Positions 7,028 through 15,566 of a DNA stretch of 64,000 nucleotides are shown here, one piece after another (positions within the stretch are counted from its first letter, which is position 1; every line of letters begins with the position of its first letter). This DNA is from DASSUW01 sp963759375 (GTDB taxonomy: Bacteria > Actinomycetota > Thermoleophilia > Solirubrobacterales > Solirubrobacteraceae), in contig CAVWYY010000002.1 of assembly GCA_963759375.1 (NCBI GenBank), positions 620,001 through 684,000 of the forward strand, given 5' to 3'. The position numbers were made by a program, and so were the translations under genes. The notes beneath the pieces were generated by a model that saw only the letters and a program-made list of their open reading frames with translations, did no database searches and was not told the origin of the DNA.

Positions 7028-9301
7028 GTGGCCGCGCTGATCGACGTCGCGGGCGCAGCTTCGCGGTGCTCTCTGGGACTTCATCGATGCAGATCGGGCG
7101 GAGTGTGTGCATGCTCTGCGACGGTGTCGGTATCGGGCGCAGGCTCAACAGGAGGTGCGACATCCTCCGCTTCGCGTGGCGACCGCGGTCGGGTGTCGCT
7201 GCCGCGCGCGGGAGTACATCTCGTCGCGATTGCCTCGTTGGCGGTCGCCCTGCCGCTGCTGGACGTGCTCGGCCGTTACCCGGCGTTCTTTGCGGCCCAC
7301 AATGTCACGCGCTGGGGGGTCGTGGCGTTTGCGCTGGTGGTGGTGCTGGGTCCCGCCCTGTGCTTGTTTGGTATCGAGGCGGTCGTCGCACTCGTGAACC
7401 GGCGCGCGTGGTATGCCGTGCACCTCGTGTGGGTCGGCGCCCTGAGTGCGCTGCTCGCGCTGACGTTCGTGCGGCGGCTTGGCTGGGCCCCCGCGCCGAC
7501 CTTTGCGGTCAGCGTTGCGCTCGGCGCGCTGCTCGGCGCTGCCTATGCGCGCTCGGAGGTGGTGCGCTCGGGCTGCTCGGTGCTGGCGCTGGCACCGGCC
7601 GTGATCGCCGTCCTGTTCCTGTTCACCTCGAAGACGTCGAGCCTGGTCACCGCGGGCGAGCCTCGTCTGTGGAACGCGCGCGCCGCGTCGGCCGCCCCGG
7701 TTGTGGTGTTGGTGCTGGATGCATTTCCGGTGCAGTTGCTCATGGACGACCGGTCACGGATCGACAAGTGGCGGTTTCCGAGCTTCGCGCAGTTCGCCCG
7801 CGGTGCCACGTGGTATCCGAACGCGACGACCATCCATGAGAACACCGTGTTCGCGGTGCCCGCGATCCTCGACGGCAAGGTGCCCGAAGGCGGGCAGGAG
7901 CCGACCGTGCAGGACCACCCCGAGAACCTTTTCACGCTGCTTGGCAACAGCTACGACATGCGCGTCTCCGAGGAGGCGACGAACCTGTGCCCGGCGCGCC
8001 TGTGCGAGCGGCCCAACGATCGCGGCGGGACCGCGCGGCTCACCTTGCTGGCCGACGACGCCAGCCTCGTCTACGAGTACCTGGTCGCGCCCGACGCGCT
8101 GCGCGACCGGCTGCCGCCCATCAACGACCGTTGGCGCAACTTCCGCGACTCCCCCGACACAACACGCGGGCAGGCAGTCGCGCGCAACCAGGTGATCGCC
8201 CGACTGGTCGGCGGTCAGCGACCTCAGCGCTTCCAGGCCTCGGTTGACGCCATCCGGCCCGGACGGCGGCCCACGCTGGACTTCATGCACGTGCTGCTGC
8301 CGCACGAGCCGCTGGAATACCTGCAAACCGGCCAGCGGTACCGGGCCGTTGCCGGCTCAGGGCTCTCCGGCACGCCCTCTTACGACAACGCCTTCCTCAC
8401 CGAGCAGTCCCTTCAGCGCCATCTTCTGCAAGCGGGCTTCGTTGATCGGCTGCTCGGCCAGTTGATCGCGCAATTGCGCCGCACCGGGCTCTGGGACCGC
8501 GCGATGGTGGTCGTTGTCGCCGACCACGGCATCTCCTTCCGCGTCAAACCGACTCCCGCACCACCGTTCGCGGTGGGCAAACTCGGCTACCGCCGTGACT
8601 TGACGGCGGAGAACGCCCACGACATCGCCGCGGTCCCGCTGCTGGTGAAGTACCCCGGCCAGCGGAAAGCTGAGATCGACCCCAGGTGGGCGCGGACTAC
8701 TGACGTCCTCGCCACGATCGCCGACGTGCTCGGCATCCGCCTCCCGTTCCGCGTCGACGGCCGCTCGCTGCGCCAGCCGCGGCCGGTACCCACCACGCTG
8801 CGGTTTCAACGCAGCGACGGCACCACGATCACCATCGACCGCGCCACGTTCGAGCGACGCAAGGCACAGTCGCTGGCCCGCCAGGTCGCCCTGCTCGGCA
8901 ACACCTGGTCCACCGCCTACCGGATCGGTCCTCATCCCGAGCTGATCGGCCGCGCCACGGCTGCGCTCCCCGCGCTGCCCCGCGAGCGGCTCAGCGCAGC
9001 GGTCACAGACGCACAACAGCTCGCGCACGTCGAGCCCGACTCGAGCTACTTGCCATCGCACATCGCCGGCAAGCTGAACGGCGCCGACCCGAACGGCCGC
9101 GAGTTGGCCTTCGCCCTCAACGGCCGCATTGTCAGCACGGGCCGCAGTTTCGCCGCCCTGGGGCCGCACCAGCTCAACTTCTCCACGATGCTGCCGCCCC
9201 GCGCCTTCCGCCGCGGCCTCAACCGGATCGACATCTACCAGATCACGCCCTCGCGCGAACGGCTCGCCCTCGTCCCCCTGGGAAGCGCTCCCGGCCCCTG
9301 A
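7028..9301 (+). CDS. Membrane-anchored sulfatase/phosphatase-superfamily protein
   Basis: This protein (up to 757 residues) has an N-terminal membrane domain with about four to five helices (roughly residues 60-205) and then an extracytoplasmic alkaline-phosphatase-superfamily domain. The first metal Asp lies in VVVLVLDAFPVQLL, the likely Thr nucleophile region in ATTIHENTVFAVPAILDG, and the second metal site in VVVVADHGISF, with the HDIAAVPLLVKYPGQ stretch after it. The layout resembles LtaS-like or sugar/lipid phosphotransferases of the cell surface. The start is uncertain: ATG 7028 gives the longest form, but GTG 7193 just before the first helix is equally plausible. By eye its composition is a little less GC-rich than the neighbours. 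Confidence 0.75.
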   Translation: MAALIDVAGAASRCSLGLHRCRSGGVCACSATVSVSGAGSTGGATSSASRGDRGRVSLPRAGVHLVAIASLAVALPLLDVLGRYPAFFAAHNVTRWGVVAFALVVVLGPALCLFGIEAVVALVNRRAWYAVHLVWVGALSALLALTFVRRLGWAPAPTFAVSVALGALLGAAYARSEVVRSGCSVLALAPAVIAVLFLFTSKTSSLVTAGEPRLWNARAASAAPVVVLVLDAFPVQLLMDDRSRIDKWRFPSFAQFARGATWYPNATTIHENTVFAVPAILDGKVPEGGQEPTVQDHPENLFTLLGNSYDMRVSEEATNLCPARLCERPNDRGGTARLTLLADDASLVYEYLVAPDALRDRLPPINDRWRNFRDSPDTTRGQAVARNQVIARLVGGQRPQRFQASVDAIRPGRRPTLDFMHVLLPHEPLEYLQTGQRYRAVAGSGLSGTPSYDNAFLTEQSLQRHLLQAGFVDRLLGQLIAQLRRTGLWDRAMVVVVADHGISFRVKPTPAPPFAVGKLGYRRDLTAENAHDIAAVPLLVKYPGQRKAEIDPRWARTTDVLATIADVLGIRLPFRVDGRSLRQPRPVPTTLRFQRSDGTTITIDRATFERRKAQSLARQVALLGNTWSTAYRIGPHPELIGRATAALPALPRERLSAAVTDAQQLAHVEPDSSYLPSHIAGKLNGADPNGRELAFALNGRIVSTGRSFAALGPHQLNFSTMLPPRAFRRGLNRIDIYQITPSRERLALVPLGSAPGP

Positions 9302-9380
9302 GCACGTAGAACCAACCGACCATCCGGGGTTCGGGCAGCACGATTGTTGCTCGCGCCGACCGGCGCAAACGTGAAGGTCT

Positions 9381-10829
9381 ATGCCTTCTCTGACGGACCG
9401 CACTCGCTGGCTTGCGCTCCTCGTGCTCTGTTGCGGGGATCTGATGATCGTCCTCGACTCGACGATCGTGAACGTCGCCCTCCCGTCCATCCGGGCGGAT
9501 CTGGGCTTCTCGGAGACCTCGCTCGCATGGGTGGTGAACGCCTACCTGCTCACGTTCGGCGGCTTCCTGCTGCTCGGTGGCAGGCTCGGTGACCTGTTCG
9601 GGCACCGGCGGATGTTCGTCGGCGGCATCGCCCTCTTCACGCTCTCCTCGCTCGCCTGCGGCCTCGCCGGTTCGCAGGAGGTCCTCGTCATCGCCCGCGC
9701 GGTGCAGGGCCTCGGCGGCGCCGTGGTCTCGGCCGTCGCGCTCTCGCTGATCATGGTGCTGTTCACCCAGCCCGGCGAGCGCGCGAAGGCGATGGGCATC
9801 TTCGGCTTCGTGCTGTCGGGCGGCGGGACCGTAGGCGTGCTGCTCGGCGGCATCCTCACCGACGTCCTGAGCTGGCACTGGATCTTCCTCGTCAACATCC
9901 CGATCGGCGTTGCCGTGTATCTGACCTCGCTGCGGCTGCTGCCGCGCAAGGAAGAGCTCGCCGACCGCGAGAGCGTCGACGTGGCCGGCGCGGTCACGGT
10001 GACCGCTGCTCTGGTTGCCGCGGTGTACGCGATCGTCAACGGCAACGAGGCCGGCTGGACGTCGGGCCAGACGCTCGGGCTGCTCGCCGCCGCCGTGGTG
10101 CTGCTGGGGGCGTTCCTCGTGATCGAGACGCGCGCGCAGCACCCGCTGATGCCGCTGTCGATCTTCCGCCACCGCACCCTCGCGACCGCCAACGTCATGG
10201 GAGTGCTCATGGCGGCGGGCTTGTTCGCGGGGTTCTTCCTGTCCGCGCTCTACATGCAGCTGGTGCTCGGCTACAGCCCGCTCGAGGTCGGGTTTGCGTA
10301 CCTGCCGCAGACGCTGGTCTGGGGCGGCGTGTCGCTGTTCCTCTCCGACAAGCTGGTGATGCGGTACGGAATCAGGATGCCGATCGTCATCGGCTTCCCG
10401 GCCTTCGCCCTTGGCATCCTGCTGTTCGCGCGCGCACCGGTCGACGGCAACTACTTCGTCGACATACTGCCCGCGATGCTGCTGCAGGGCTTCGGCGCCG
10501 GCATCGCGTTCAATCCGCTGTTGCTGGCCGCGATGGGCGACGTCGAACCGCAGGACTCCGGCCTCGCGTCGGGCGTCGTGAACACCGCGTTCATGATGGG
10601 CGGCGCGCTCGGTCTGGCGATCCTCGCCAGCGTCGCGGACTCGCGCACGGACAGCCTGCGGGCCTCCGGCGAGGGCGCGCTTGAGGCGCTCAACGGCGGC
10701 TACCACTTGGCGTTCCTGATCGGCGCGGTGTTCGCCGCCGGCGCGGCGGTGGTGGGCGGGGTGTTCCTGCGGCCGCAGCAACAGCCGGCCATGCACGGCG
10801 CCGGAGCGCCGGCCGCAGAGGCGGCCTAA
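9381..10829 (+). CDS. MFS multidrug exporter, DHA2 (14-helix) family
   Basis: The 482-residue product is a proton-coupled drug exporter of the EmrB/QacA group. The family motif LDSTIVNVALP is in helix 1, motif A appears as GGRLGDLFGHRRM between helices 2 and 3, RAVQGLGGAVVSAVALSLI is helix 4, and motif C is in GFVLSGGGTVGVLLGG in helix 5. Hydrophobic segments across the whole length agree with 14 helices. There is no adjacent regulator. A strong perfect hairpin directly after the stop probably ends its transcript. Substrate cannot be predicted. Confidence 0.9.
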   Translation: MPSLTDRTRWLALLVLCCGDLMIVLDSTIVNVALPSIRADLGFSETSLAWVVNAYLLTFGGFLLLGGRLGDLFGHRRMFVGGIALFTLSSLACGLAGSQEVLVIARAVQGLGGAVVSAVALSLIMVLFTQPGERAKAMGIFGFVLSGGGTVGVLLGGILTDVLSWHWIFLVNIPIGVAVYLTSLRLLPRKEELADRESVDVAGAVTVTAALVAAVYAIVNGNEAGWTSGQTLGLLAAAVVLLGAFLVIETRAQHPLMPLSIFRHRTLATANVMGVLMAAGLFAGFFLSALYMQLVLGYSPLEVGFAYLPQTLVWGGVSLFLSDKLVMRYGIRMPIVIGFPAFALGILLFARAPVDGNYFVDILPAMLLQGFGAGIAFNPLLLAAMGDVEPQDSGLASGVVNTAFMMGGALGLAILASVADSRTDSLRASGEGALEALNGGYHLAFLIGAVFAAGAAVVGGVFLRPQQQPAMHGAGAPAAEAA

Positions 10830-10837
10830 CCGATTCC

Positions 10838-10870
10838 GAGCGCGTCGCGGATCTCCTCCGCGACGCGCTC
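10838..10870 (+). terminator. Hairpin terminator after MFS exporter
   Basis: A perfect 13-bp stem (GAGCGCGTCGCGG with its complement, 7-nt loop) starts 9 bases after the exporter stop. It is followed by CGACGCCCCTT, so the T-tract is poor, as is usual in high-GC actinobacteria. Confidence 0.65.
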
Positions 10871-10912
10871 GACGCCCCTTCGCTCGCAACTAGCGGGCAA
10901 GCGGGCCTCGTA

Positions 10913-10985
<73 letters not shown>

Positions 10986-11033
10986 AGGCAGATGACCGGC
11001 GGATCATCTCCACGGATCATCGGCGGAAAGGGT

Positions 11034-11052
11034 AGCCGCTTGAACAGCGGCT
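11034..11052 (-). terminator. Possible hairpin terminator after dnaG
   Basis: A 7-bp inverted repeat (AGCCGCT/AGCGGCT, 5-nt loop) sits 6 bases downstream of the dnaG stop on the minus strand, before the tRNA gene. The stem is short and has no T-tract, so the call is tentative. Confidence 0.4.
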
Positions 11053-11057
11053 CGACC

Positions 11058-12833
11058 TCAGCTCAGTCGGTGGCGGATGCGGTCGAGGACCTGCTGGCGC
11101 TCGGCCGCGAGATCGCGGATGTGCTCGTGGCCTTCGGTGCGGGCTGTGGCGATCCGGCGGTCGAGGTTGTGGAGGTCGAGCTGCAGGGCCTCCAGCTCGA
11201 GCTTCGCCGGCGTGGCCTCGAGCTCGCCGGCGCGGATGACGAGCTCGGCGACGAGCCGAGCGAGCGCCTCGTCGCCCGCCGGCAGCTCGCCGGCCGGGGA
11301 GCGCAGGCGGCCGCGGAGGTACTCGGCGGCGCGGCGGGTCGCCGGTGCGGAGAACAGCTGCTCCAGGTCGGCGGCCGCGAGCCGCTCCTCCCCCTCCTCG
11401 GGCAGCGCCAGGCAGTAGGCGAGGAAGGCGCGCTCGGACTGCTCGCGGCGGTCGAGCGCGGCGTGGGCGCCGTTCGCTCGCGGCGAGCCCTGGTCTGGGA
11501 CCGCCCGGCGCGGACCGCCCGCCAGCACCGAGGCGACCAGGCTGTCCGTGAGCCCGAGCCGGCCGGCGACGAGCTGGACCAGCTCGTCGCGCAGGACGCT
11601 CGGCGGCAGCGGGCGGATCGCCGCGGCGGCGGCCTCGAGCGCCTGGTCGCGGCCCTCAGTCGTGCGCGCGTCGCCGCGGCCGAGCGCCTGCTCGACCTCG
11701 AAGCGCGCGAGCGGGACGGCCTTCTCGAGCAGGGCCGCCATGGCCGCGCCGCCCTGGTTCTGGACGACGTCGGCGGGGTCTGATCCCGCGGGCAGGCGGA
11801 CGATCTTGAACTCGACGGCGCGGCCGGAGCGGGCGCGGTTGACGTCCCGCAGCGCGGCGACGCTGCGCGAGACCGCCGCCTGGCCGGCGGCGTCGGGGTC
11901 CTGGCAGAACAGCGCGGTCGGCGCGAGCCGGGCCAGGGCCGAGACCTGGCGGTCGGTGAGCGCGGTGCCCATCGAGCCGACGACCTCCTGCACGCCCGCC
12001 TGCCGCAGCGCGACGGCGTCCGTGTAGCCCTCGACCAGCACCACGCGCCCCGCGCGGGCGGCCGCGGCACGGGCGAGGTCGGCGCCGTAGAGGACCTCGT
12101 TCTTGTGGAAGACCGCGTTGTCGGACGAATTGAGGTACTTCGGGCGGTCGTCGGGGCGCAGCGCCCGGGCGCCGAAGCCGAGCACCCGGCCCCGCTCGTC
12201 GCACAGCGGGAACATCAGCCGGCCGCGGAAGCGGTCGATCACCCCGCGGCCGTCGCGCCGCTGCTGGGCGAGCCCGCACGCCAGCAGCTCGTCCTCGCTG
12301 TAGCCGGCGCGCACCGAGGCGCCGACCACGCGGTCGTAGGCGCCCGGCGAGTAGCCGACGCGGAACTCGCGCAGCGTCGCCTCCTCCAGCCCGCGTCCGG
12401 TCAGGTACTCGCGCGCACCCGCGGCCTCGCCGCTCTCCCACAGCAGCCGCACGTAGTAGGCGGCCGTGCGCTCGAGCAGCGCGTGCAGACGGTCGGACCG
12501 CTCGCGCCGCGCCGCGGCGGCGGGATCCTCGGCCTCGCGCTCGAGCTCGATGCCCGCGCGATCGGCCAGCCACTCGAGCGCGCCCCCGAAGTCGAGCCCC
12601 TCGGTCTCCATGACGAACGAGAAGACGTCGCCGCCCGCGCCGCAGCCGAAGCAGTGGTAGAGCTTCTCCACGGGGTCGATCCCGAACGACGGCGTCCGCT
12701 CGTCGTGGAACGGGCACAGGCCCTGCAGCCGGCGGGTGCCCGAGCGCTTGAGCTCCGTGCGGGCGCCCACGAGCTCCTCGAAGTCGATCGCGTCCCGGAC
12801 CCGCTCGCGGGAGTCCTGCGTGTAGCGAGGCAC
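11058..12833 (-). CDS. dnaG: DNA primase DnaG
   Basis: DnaG (591 residues) makes RNA primers at the replication fork together with the replicative helicase. The N-terminal zinc ribbon is complete (C40, H43, C61, C64 in LCPFHDERTPSF and YHCFGCGAGGD). The catalytic core has FRGRLMFPLCDERGRVLGFG, and the Toprim motif is VVLVEGYTDAVALRQAG, followed by FCQDPDAAGQAA. The C-terminal part after about residue 440 is the helicase-binding region. GTG 12833 is chosen because MPRYTQDSRE is the usual beginning. The gene follows dgt, the classic actinobacterial arrangement, across a structured 160-bp spacer. Confidence 0.96.
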   Translation of the reverse strand: MPRYTQDSRERVRDAIDFEELVGARTELKRSGTRRLQGLCPFHDERTPSFGIDPVEKLYHCFGCGAGGDVFSFVMETEGLDFGGALEWLADRAGIELEREAEDPAAAARRERSDRLHALLERTAAYYVRLLWESGEAAGAREYLTGRGLEEATLREFRVGYSPGAYDRVVGASVRAGYSEDELLACGLAQQRRDGRGVIDRFRGRLMFPLCDERGRVLGFGARALRPDDRPKYLNSSDNAVFHKNEVLYGADLARAAAARAGRVVLVEGYTDAVALRQAGVQEVVGSMGTALTDRQVSALARLAPTALFCQDPDAAGQAAVSRSVAALRDVNRARSGRAVEFKIVRLPAGSDPADVVQNQGGAAMAALLEKAVPLARFEVEQALGRGDARTTEGRDQALEAAAAAIRPLPPSVLRDELVQLVAGRLGLTDSLVASVLAGGPRRAVPDQGSPRANGAHAALDRREQSERAFLAYCLALPEEGEERLAAADLEQLFSAPATRRAAEYLRGRLRSPAGELPAGDEALARLVAELVIRAGELEATPAKLELEALQLDLHNLDRRIATARTEGHEHIRDLAAERQQVLDRIRHRLS

Positions 12834-13001
12834 TAGATGACCGGGGGCCGGCGCCAGCCCCCGCGGGGACGCGTCTGATCGAGCTGGGCGGTGCACGGGG
12901 GCGAAGCCGATAGCGGGGTTATCGGCGAGCCCGCGGGTGCCGATCCAGCGAAGGTCAGACGTGGCATCCGCGGGTGCTGGGGTCGGTTCCCGGTCATCTA
13001 G
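12833..13001. repeat. Inverted-repeat-bounded spacer between dgt and dnaG
   Basis: A perfect 13-bp inverted repeat (CTAGATGACCGGG and CCCGGTCATCTAG) brackets the intergenic region, one arm abutting the dnaG start codon and the other running into the dgt stop. Inside are a hairpin GCCGATA-GCGGGGT-TATCGGC near 12907-12927 and a GC-rich stem near 12843-12862. No gene is visible. It could be a terminator/attenuator controlling read-through from dgt to dnaG. Confidence 0.55.
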
Positions 13002-13999
13002 ACCGCGAGGCCCTGCGGTACGAACCGCTCGGTCCAGGCGCGGATGGCGTAGCGGTCGGTCATCCCCGCCAGCCAGTCGATCACGCGGTCGTCCAGCGCC
13101 TCGCCCGGCGGCAGCTCCTCCGGGTGCTCCACGTACCACTCGAACAGCCCGCGCAGGACCCGCTCGATCCGAGCGTGCTCGGCGCGGGCGATCGGGCCGA
13201 GGTAGACGTTCTCGAACATGAACGTGCGCAGGCGGAGCATCGCGCCGCCGACCTCGTCGCCCTGCACGATGTCCCCCGCCCGCTCGGAGTGCTCGACGAG
13301 GTCGTGCACCAGGCGGTCGATCCGCGACGAGCCGGTGTCGCCCAGGATCGCGATCTCCTCGGCCGGCAGCGCCCGCACGTCGAGCACCCCGGCGCGGATC
13401 GCGTCGTCGATGTCGTGGTTGATGTAGGCGATCCGGTCGACCAGCCGGACGATCTTGCCCTCCAGCGTGGCCGGCTCGCCCGCGCCGGACGAGTGGCGCA
13501 GGATCCCGTCCCGCACCACGGCCGTGAGATTGAGCGGCTCGATCGTCTCGACCACCCGCAGCGAGTGCTCGTTGTGCCGGAACCCGCGCCCGAAGCGCTC
13601 GCGCCCGCACGCGTCGAGCACCGCCTCGCCGATGTGCCCGAACGGCGGGTGCCCGACGTCATGGCCGAGCCCGATCGCCTCCGTGAGGTCCTCATTGAGG
13701 CGCAGCGCCCGCGCGACGGTGCGGGAGATCTGCGTGGCCTCGAGCGTGTGGGTCAGCCGCGTCCGGTAGTGGTCGCCCTCCGGGGCGACGAACACCTGCG
13801 TCTTGTGCTTGAGCCGCCGGAACGACTTGGAGTGCACGATCCGGTCGCGGTCGCGCTGGAACGGGGTGCGCAGCCGGCAGTCCGGCTCCTCGTGCTCGCG
13901 CTCGGCCGGGTAGGAGCGCGCAGCCAGGGGCGACAGGTGCGCTTCCTCGAAGGCCTGGATGCGGGCGGCATAGTCGTCGGCGACGAGCACGCCATCCAT
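12998..13999 (-). CDS. dgt: Deoxyguanosinetriphosphate triphosphohydrolase-like protein (HD domain)
   Basis: This 333-residue enzyme removes triphosphate from dNTPs and so trims the nucleotide pool. The HD-domain metal ligands are seen in order: His in YRTRLTHTLEA, the HD pair in GLGHDVGHPPFGHIGE, and the final Asp in LVDRIAYINHDIDDA. The HNEHSLRVVE segment is typical of the dGTPase group. MDGVLVADDY at 13999 is chosen as start; an in-frame start at 14035 would add 12 residues. The gene lies directly upstream of dnaG, as in mycobacteria, linking dNTP control with replication. Confidence 0.92.
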   Translation of the reverse strand: MDGVLVADDYAARIQAFEEAHLSPLAARSYPAEREHEEPDCRLRTPFQRDRDRIVHSKSFRRLKHKTQVFVAPEGDHYRTRLTHTLEATQISRTVARALRLNEDLTEAIGLGHDVGHPPFGHIGEAVLDACGRERFGRGFRHNEHSLRVVETIEPLNLTAVVRDGILRHSSGAGEPATLEGKIVRLVDRIAYINHDIDDAIRAGVLDVRALPAEEIAILGDTGSSRIDRLVHDLVEHSERAGDIVQGDEVGGAMLRLRTFMFENVYLGPIARAEHARIERVLRGLFEWYVEHPEELPPGEALDDRVIDWLAGMTDRYAIRAWTERFVPQGLAV

Positions 14000-14113
14000 T
14001 CTGACCGCCCCCGCGGCCGGTACGGCGCAATGCATCGAAAACCGACGGGTGGTGCGGGGTTTTTGTGCAGAGGCGCGCCTAACGTCCGCTCCTTCGAGCG
14101 TTTCAGTCTCGCG

Positions 14114-15400
14114 TCACCACTTCACGTGTCGGCTGCGGTGGCTGCCGATCCTGGTGCGCTTGCCGGTGAACGCGTACGTCCAGTACGCCTTGCCGTTCTC
14201 CGCGTACACCCAGACCGCCGCGATGCCCTTGTACCGCTGGCGCTTGACGCGGAAGCTCAGCCGGCAGTTGAAGCTGCTGGAGCTGAACCTCGAGCACGAG
14301 CGGCGCAGCTTGCGGATCTTGCCGTTGGTGTGCTCGCGGATCAGGGACTTGACGTAGCTGGGCAGCCAGGACCGAGCCAGGTAGGTGTTGACCGGCTGAA
14401 TGGCGGTGCCGCCTCCGCCGACGGGGATCGGCGGATGGGCGACGGTCAGCGGCCAGTTGCGCATCTCCGCACCGGCCACCCACGCGAACCCGAACGGACC
14501 GCCGGCGCCACACCGATCAGAGATCCTCGGATAGAAGCTGGTGATCCCGATCAGCTTCCAGCGGGCTTCCTGCTGGTCCCAGATCAGCAGCGGGCCGCCA
14601 CTGTCACCGTGGGTGACGCAGTCGACCGTCGCGCTGTTCGGAGCGTTGTTCGCGCACACGTGGATCGCCCCGTAGAAGTGCTGCACGCCGGGGCTGGTGG
14701 GATCCAGGAACGCCTCCGCGCACCGATTGTCGCCCCACATGTCGAAATCCGCGGCGCGCAGGTACTGGTCGTACAGCGGGTGGTCGTGGTCGTAGTTGTA
14801 ATGACCGAAGCCGAGGACGGTCCCCGACGAGTTCCAGTCGTCCGGGGTGCCGATCGGCACCGGTGCGATCGTGGTCACCGGTCGATCCAGGAACAGGACG
14901 GCGATGTCGTAGAACGCGTGGTTGGTATGCACGCCGATGTGCGGCAGGTACGCCTTCGGGTGCACCGCCACCCCGGTGACGTTCCGGCGTTCACCCTGGG
15001 TTGTGAGCGTCAGGTCGCGGCGACCGACCAGCACCTGGAACTTCGACGCGGGTCGCGGCGTCTTGCTGTCCGAACCGACAACGCAATGCGCGGCGGTCAG
15101 GACCCGCTGCGGCGCGATCAGCACACCAGTGCAGGACTGGCGGCCAAGGTCGCCGTTGGTGGCGGTCCGGGTCGGGTCCACAAGCGACGTGGTGTACAGC
15201 GCGAAGTCCGCGCGCGGGTAGTACCCGCCGGCGATGCTCGTCCTGGCGGTCGGCCCTCCGCCGTCACCGTTCACCGGTCCGGCGTGCGCCGGCGCGGCCA
15301 GCGCCAGCACGCACGCGACCACGGCGCACACGACCAGCATGACGCGTGTGCGCCCTGTATCGCCCGCGGCGTCCGAGCCGCATTCATCCGTGCCAACCAT
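14114..15400 (-). CDS. Exported trypsin-like serine protease (S1) with C-terminal basic domain
   Basis: The 428-residue precursor has a signal peptide (VMLVVCAVVACVLALAAPAHA) preceded by a charged head. The S1 triad is complete: His in VLTAAHC, Asp in FYDIAVLFLDRP and Ser in THGDSGGPLL. After the protease domain (to about residue 320) comes a basic tail with IRKLRRSCSRFSSSSFNCRL that resembles the Cys/Arg-rich tails seen on several exported proteins of this lineage and may bind wall polymers (inference). The start at 15400 is preceded by GGGGAGGG. Likely a secreted or wall-associated protease. Confidence 0.88.
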   Translation of the reverse strand: MVGTDECGSDAAGDTGRTRVMLVVCAVVACVLALAAPAHAGPVNGDGGGPTARTSIAGGYYPRADFALYTTSLVDPTRTATNGDLGRQSCTGVLIAPQRVLTAAHCVVGSDSKTPRPASKFQVLVGRRDLTLTTQGERRNVTGVAVHPKAYLPHIGVHTNHAFYDIAVLFLDRPVTTIAPVPIGTPDDWNSSGTVLGFGHYNYDHDHPLYDQYLRAADFDMWGDNRCAEAFLDPTSPGVQHFYGAIHVCANNAPNSATVDCVTHGDSGGPLLIWDQQEARWKLIGITSFYPRISDRCGAGGPFGFAWVAGAEMRNWPLTVAHPPIPVGGGGTAIQPVNTYLARSWLPSYVKSLIREHTNGKIRKLRRSCSRFSSSSFNCRLSFRVKRQRYKGIAAVWVYAENGKAYWTYAFTGKRTRIGSHRSRHVKW

Positions 15401-15566
15401 GCGTCCCTCCCCAGGGGGCTTAGAGCACTCCGAAGCTCCCACCATATGCAGCGCACCGGAGAACTGACAACTGCTCGGCACCTCGGCCTGACCCTCCGTC
15501 TAGGTGCACGCGTGGCGGGAAGTACGAACAGGCCAGCGTGTGCGAACGCCGCGCCGGGGCGCCCGC

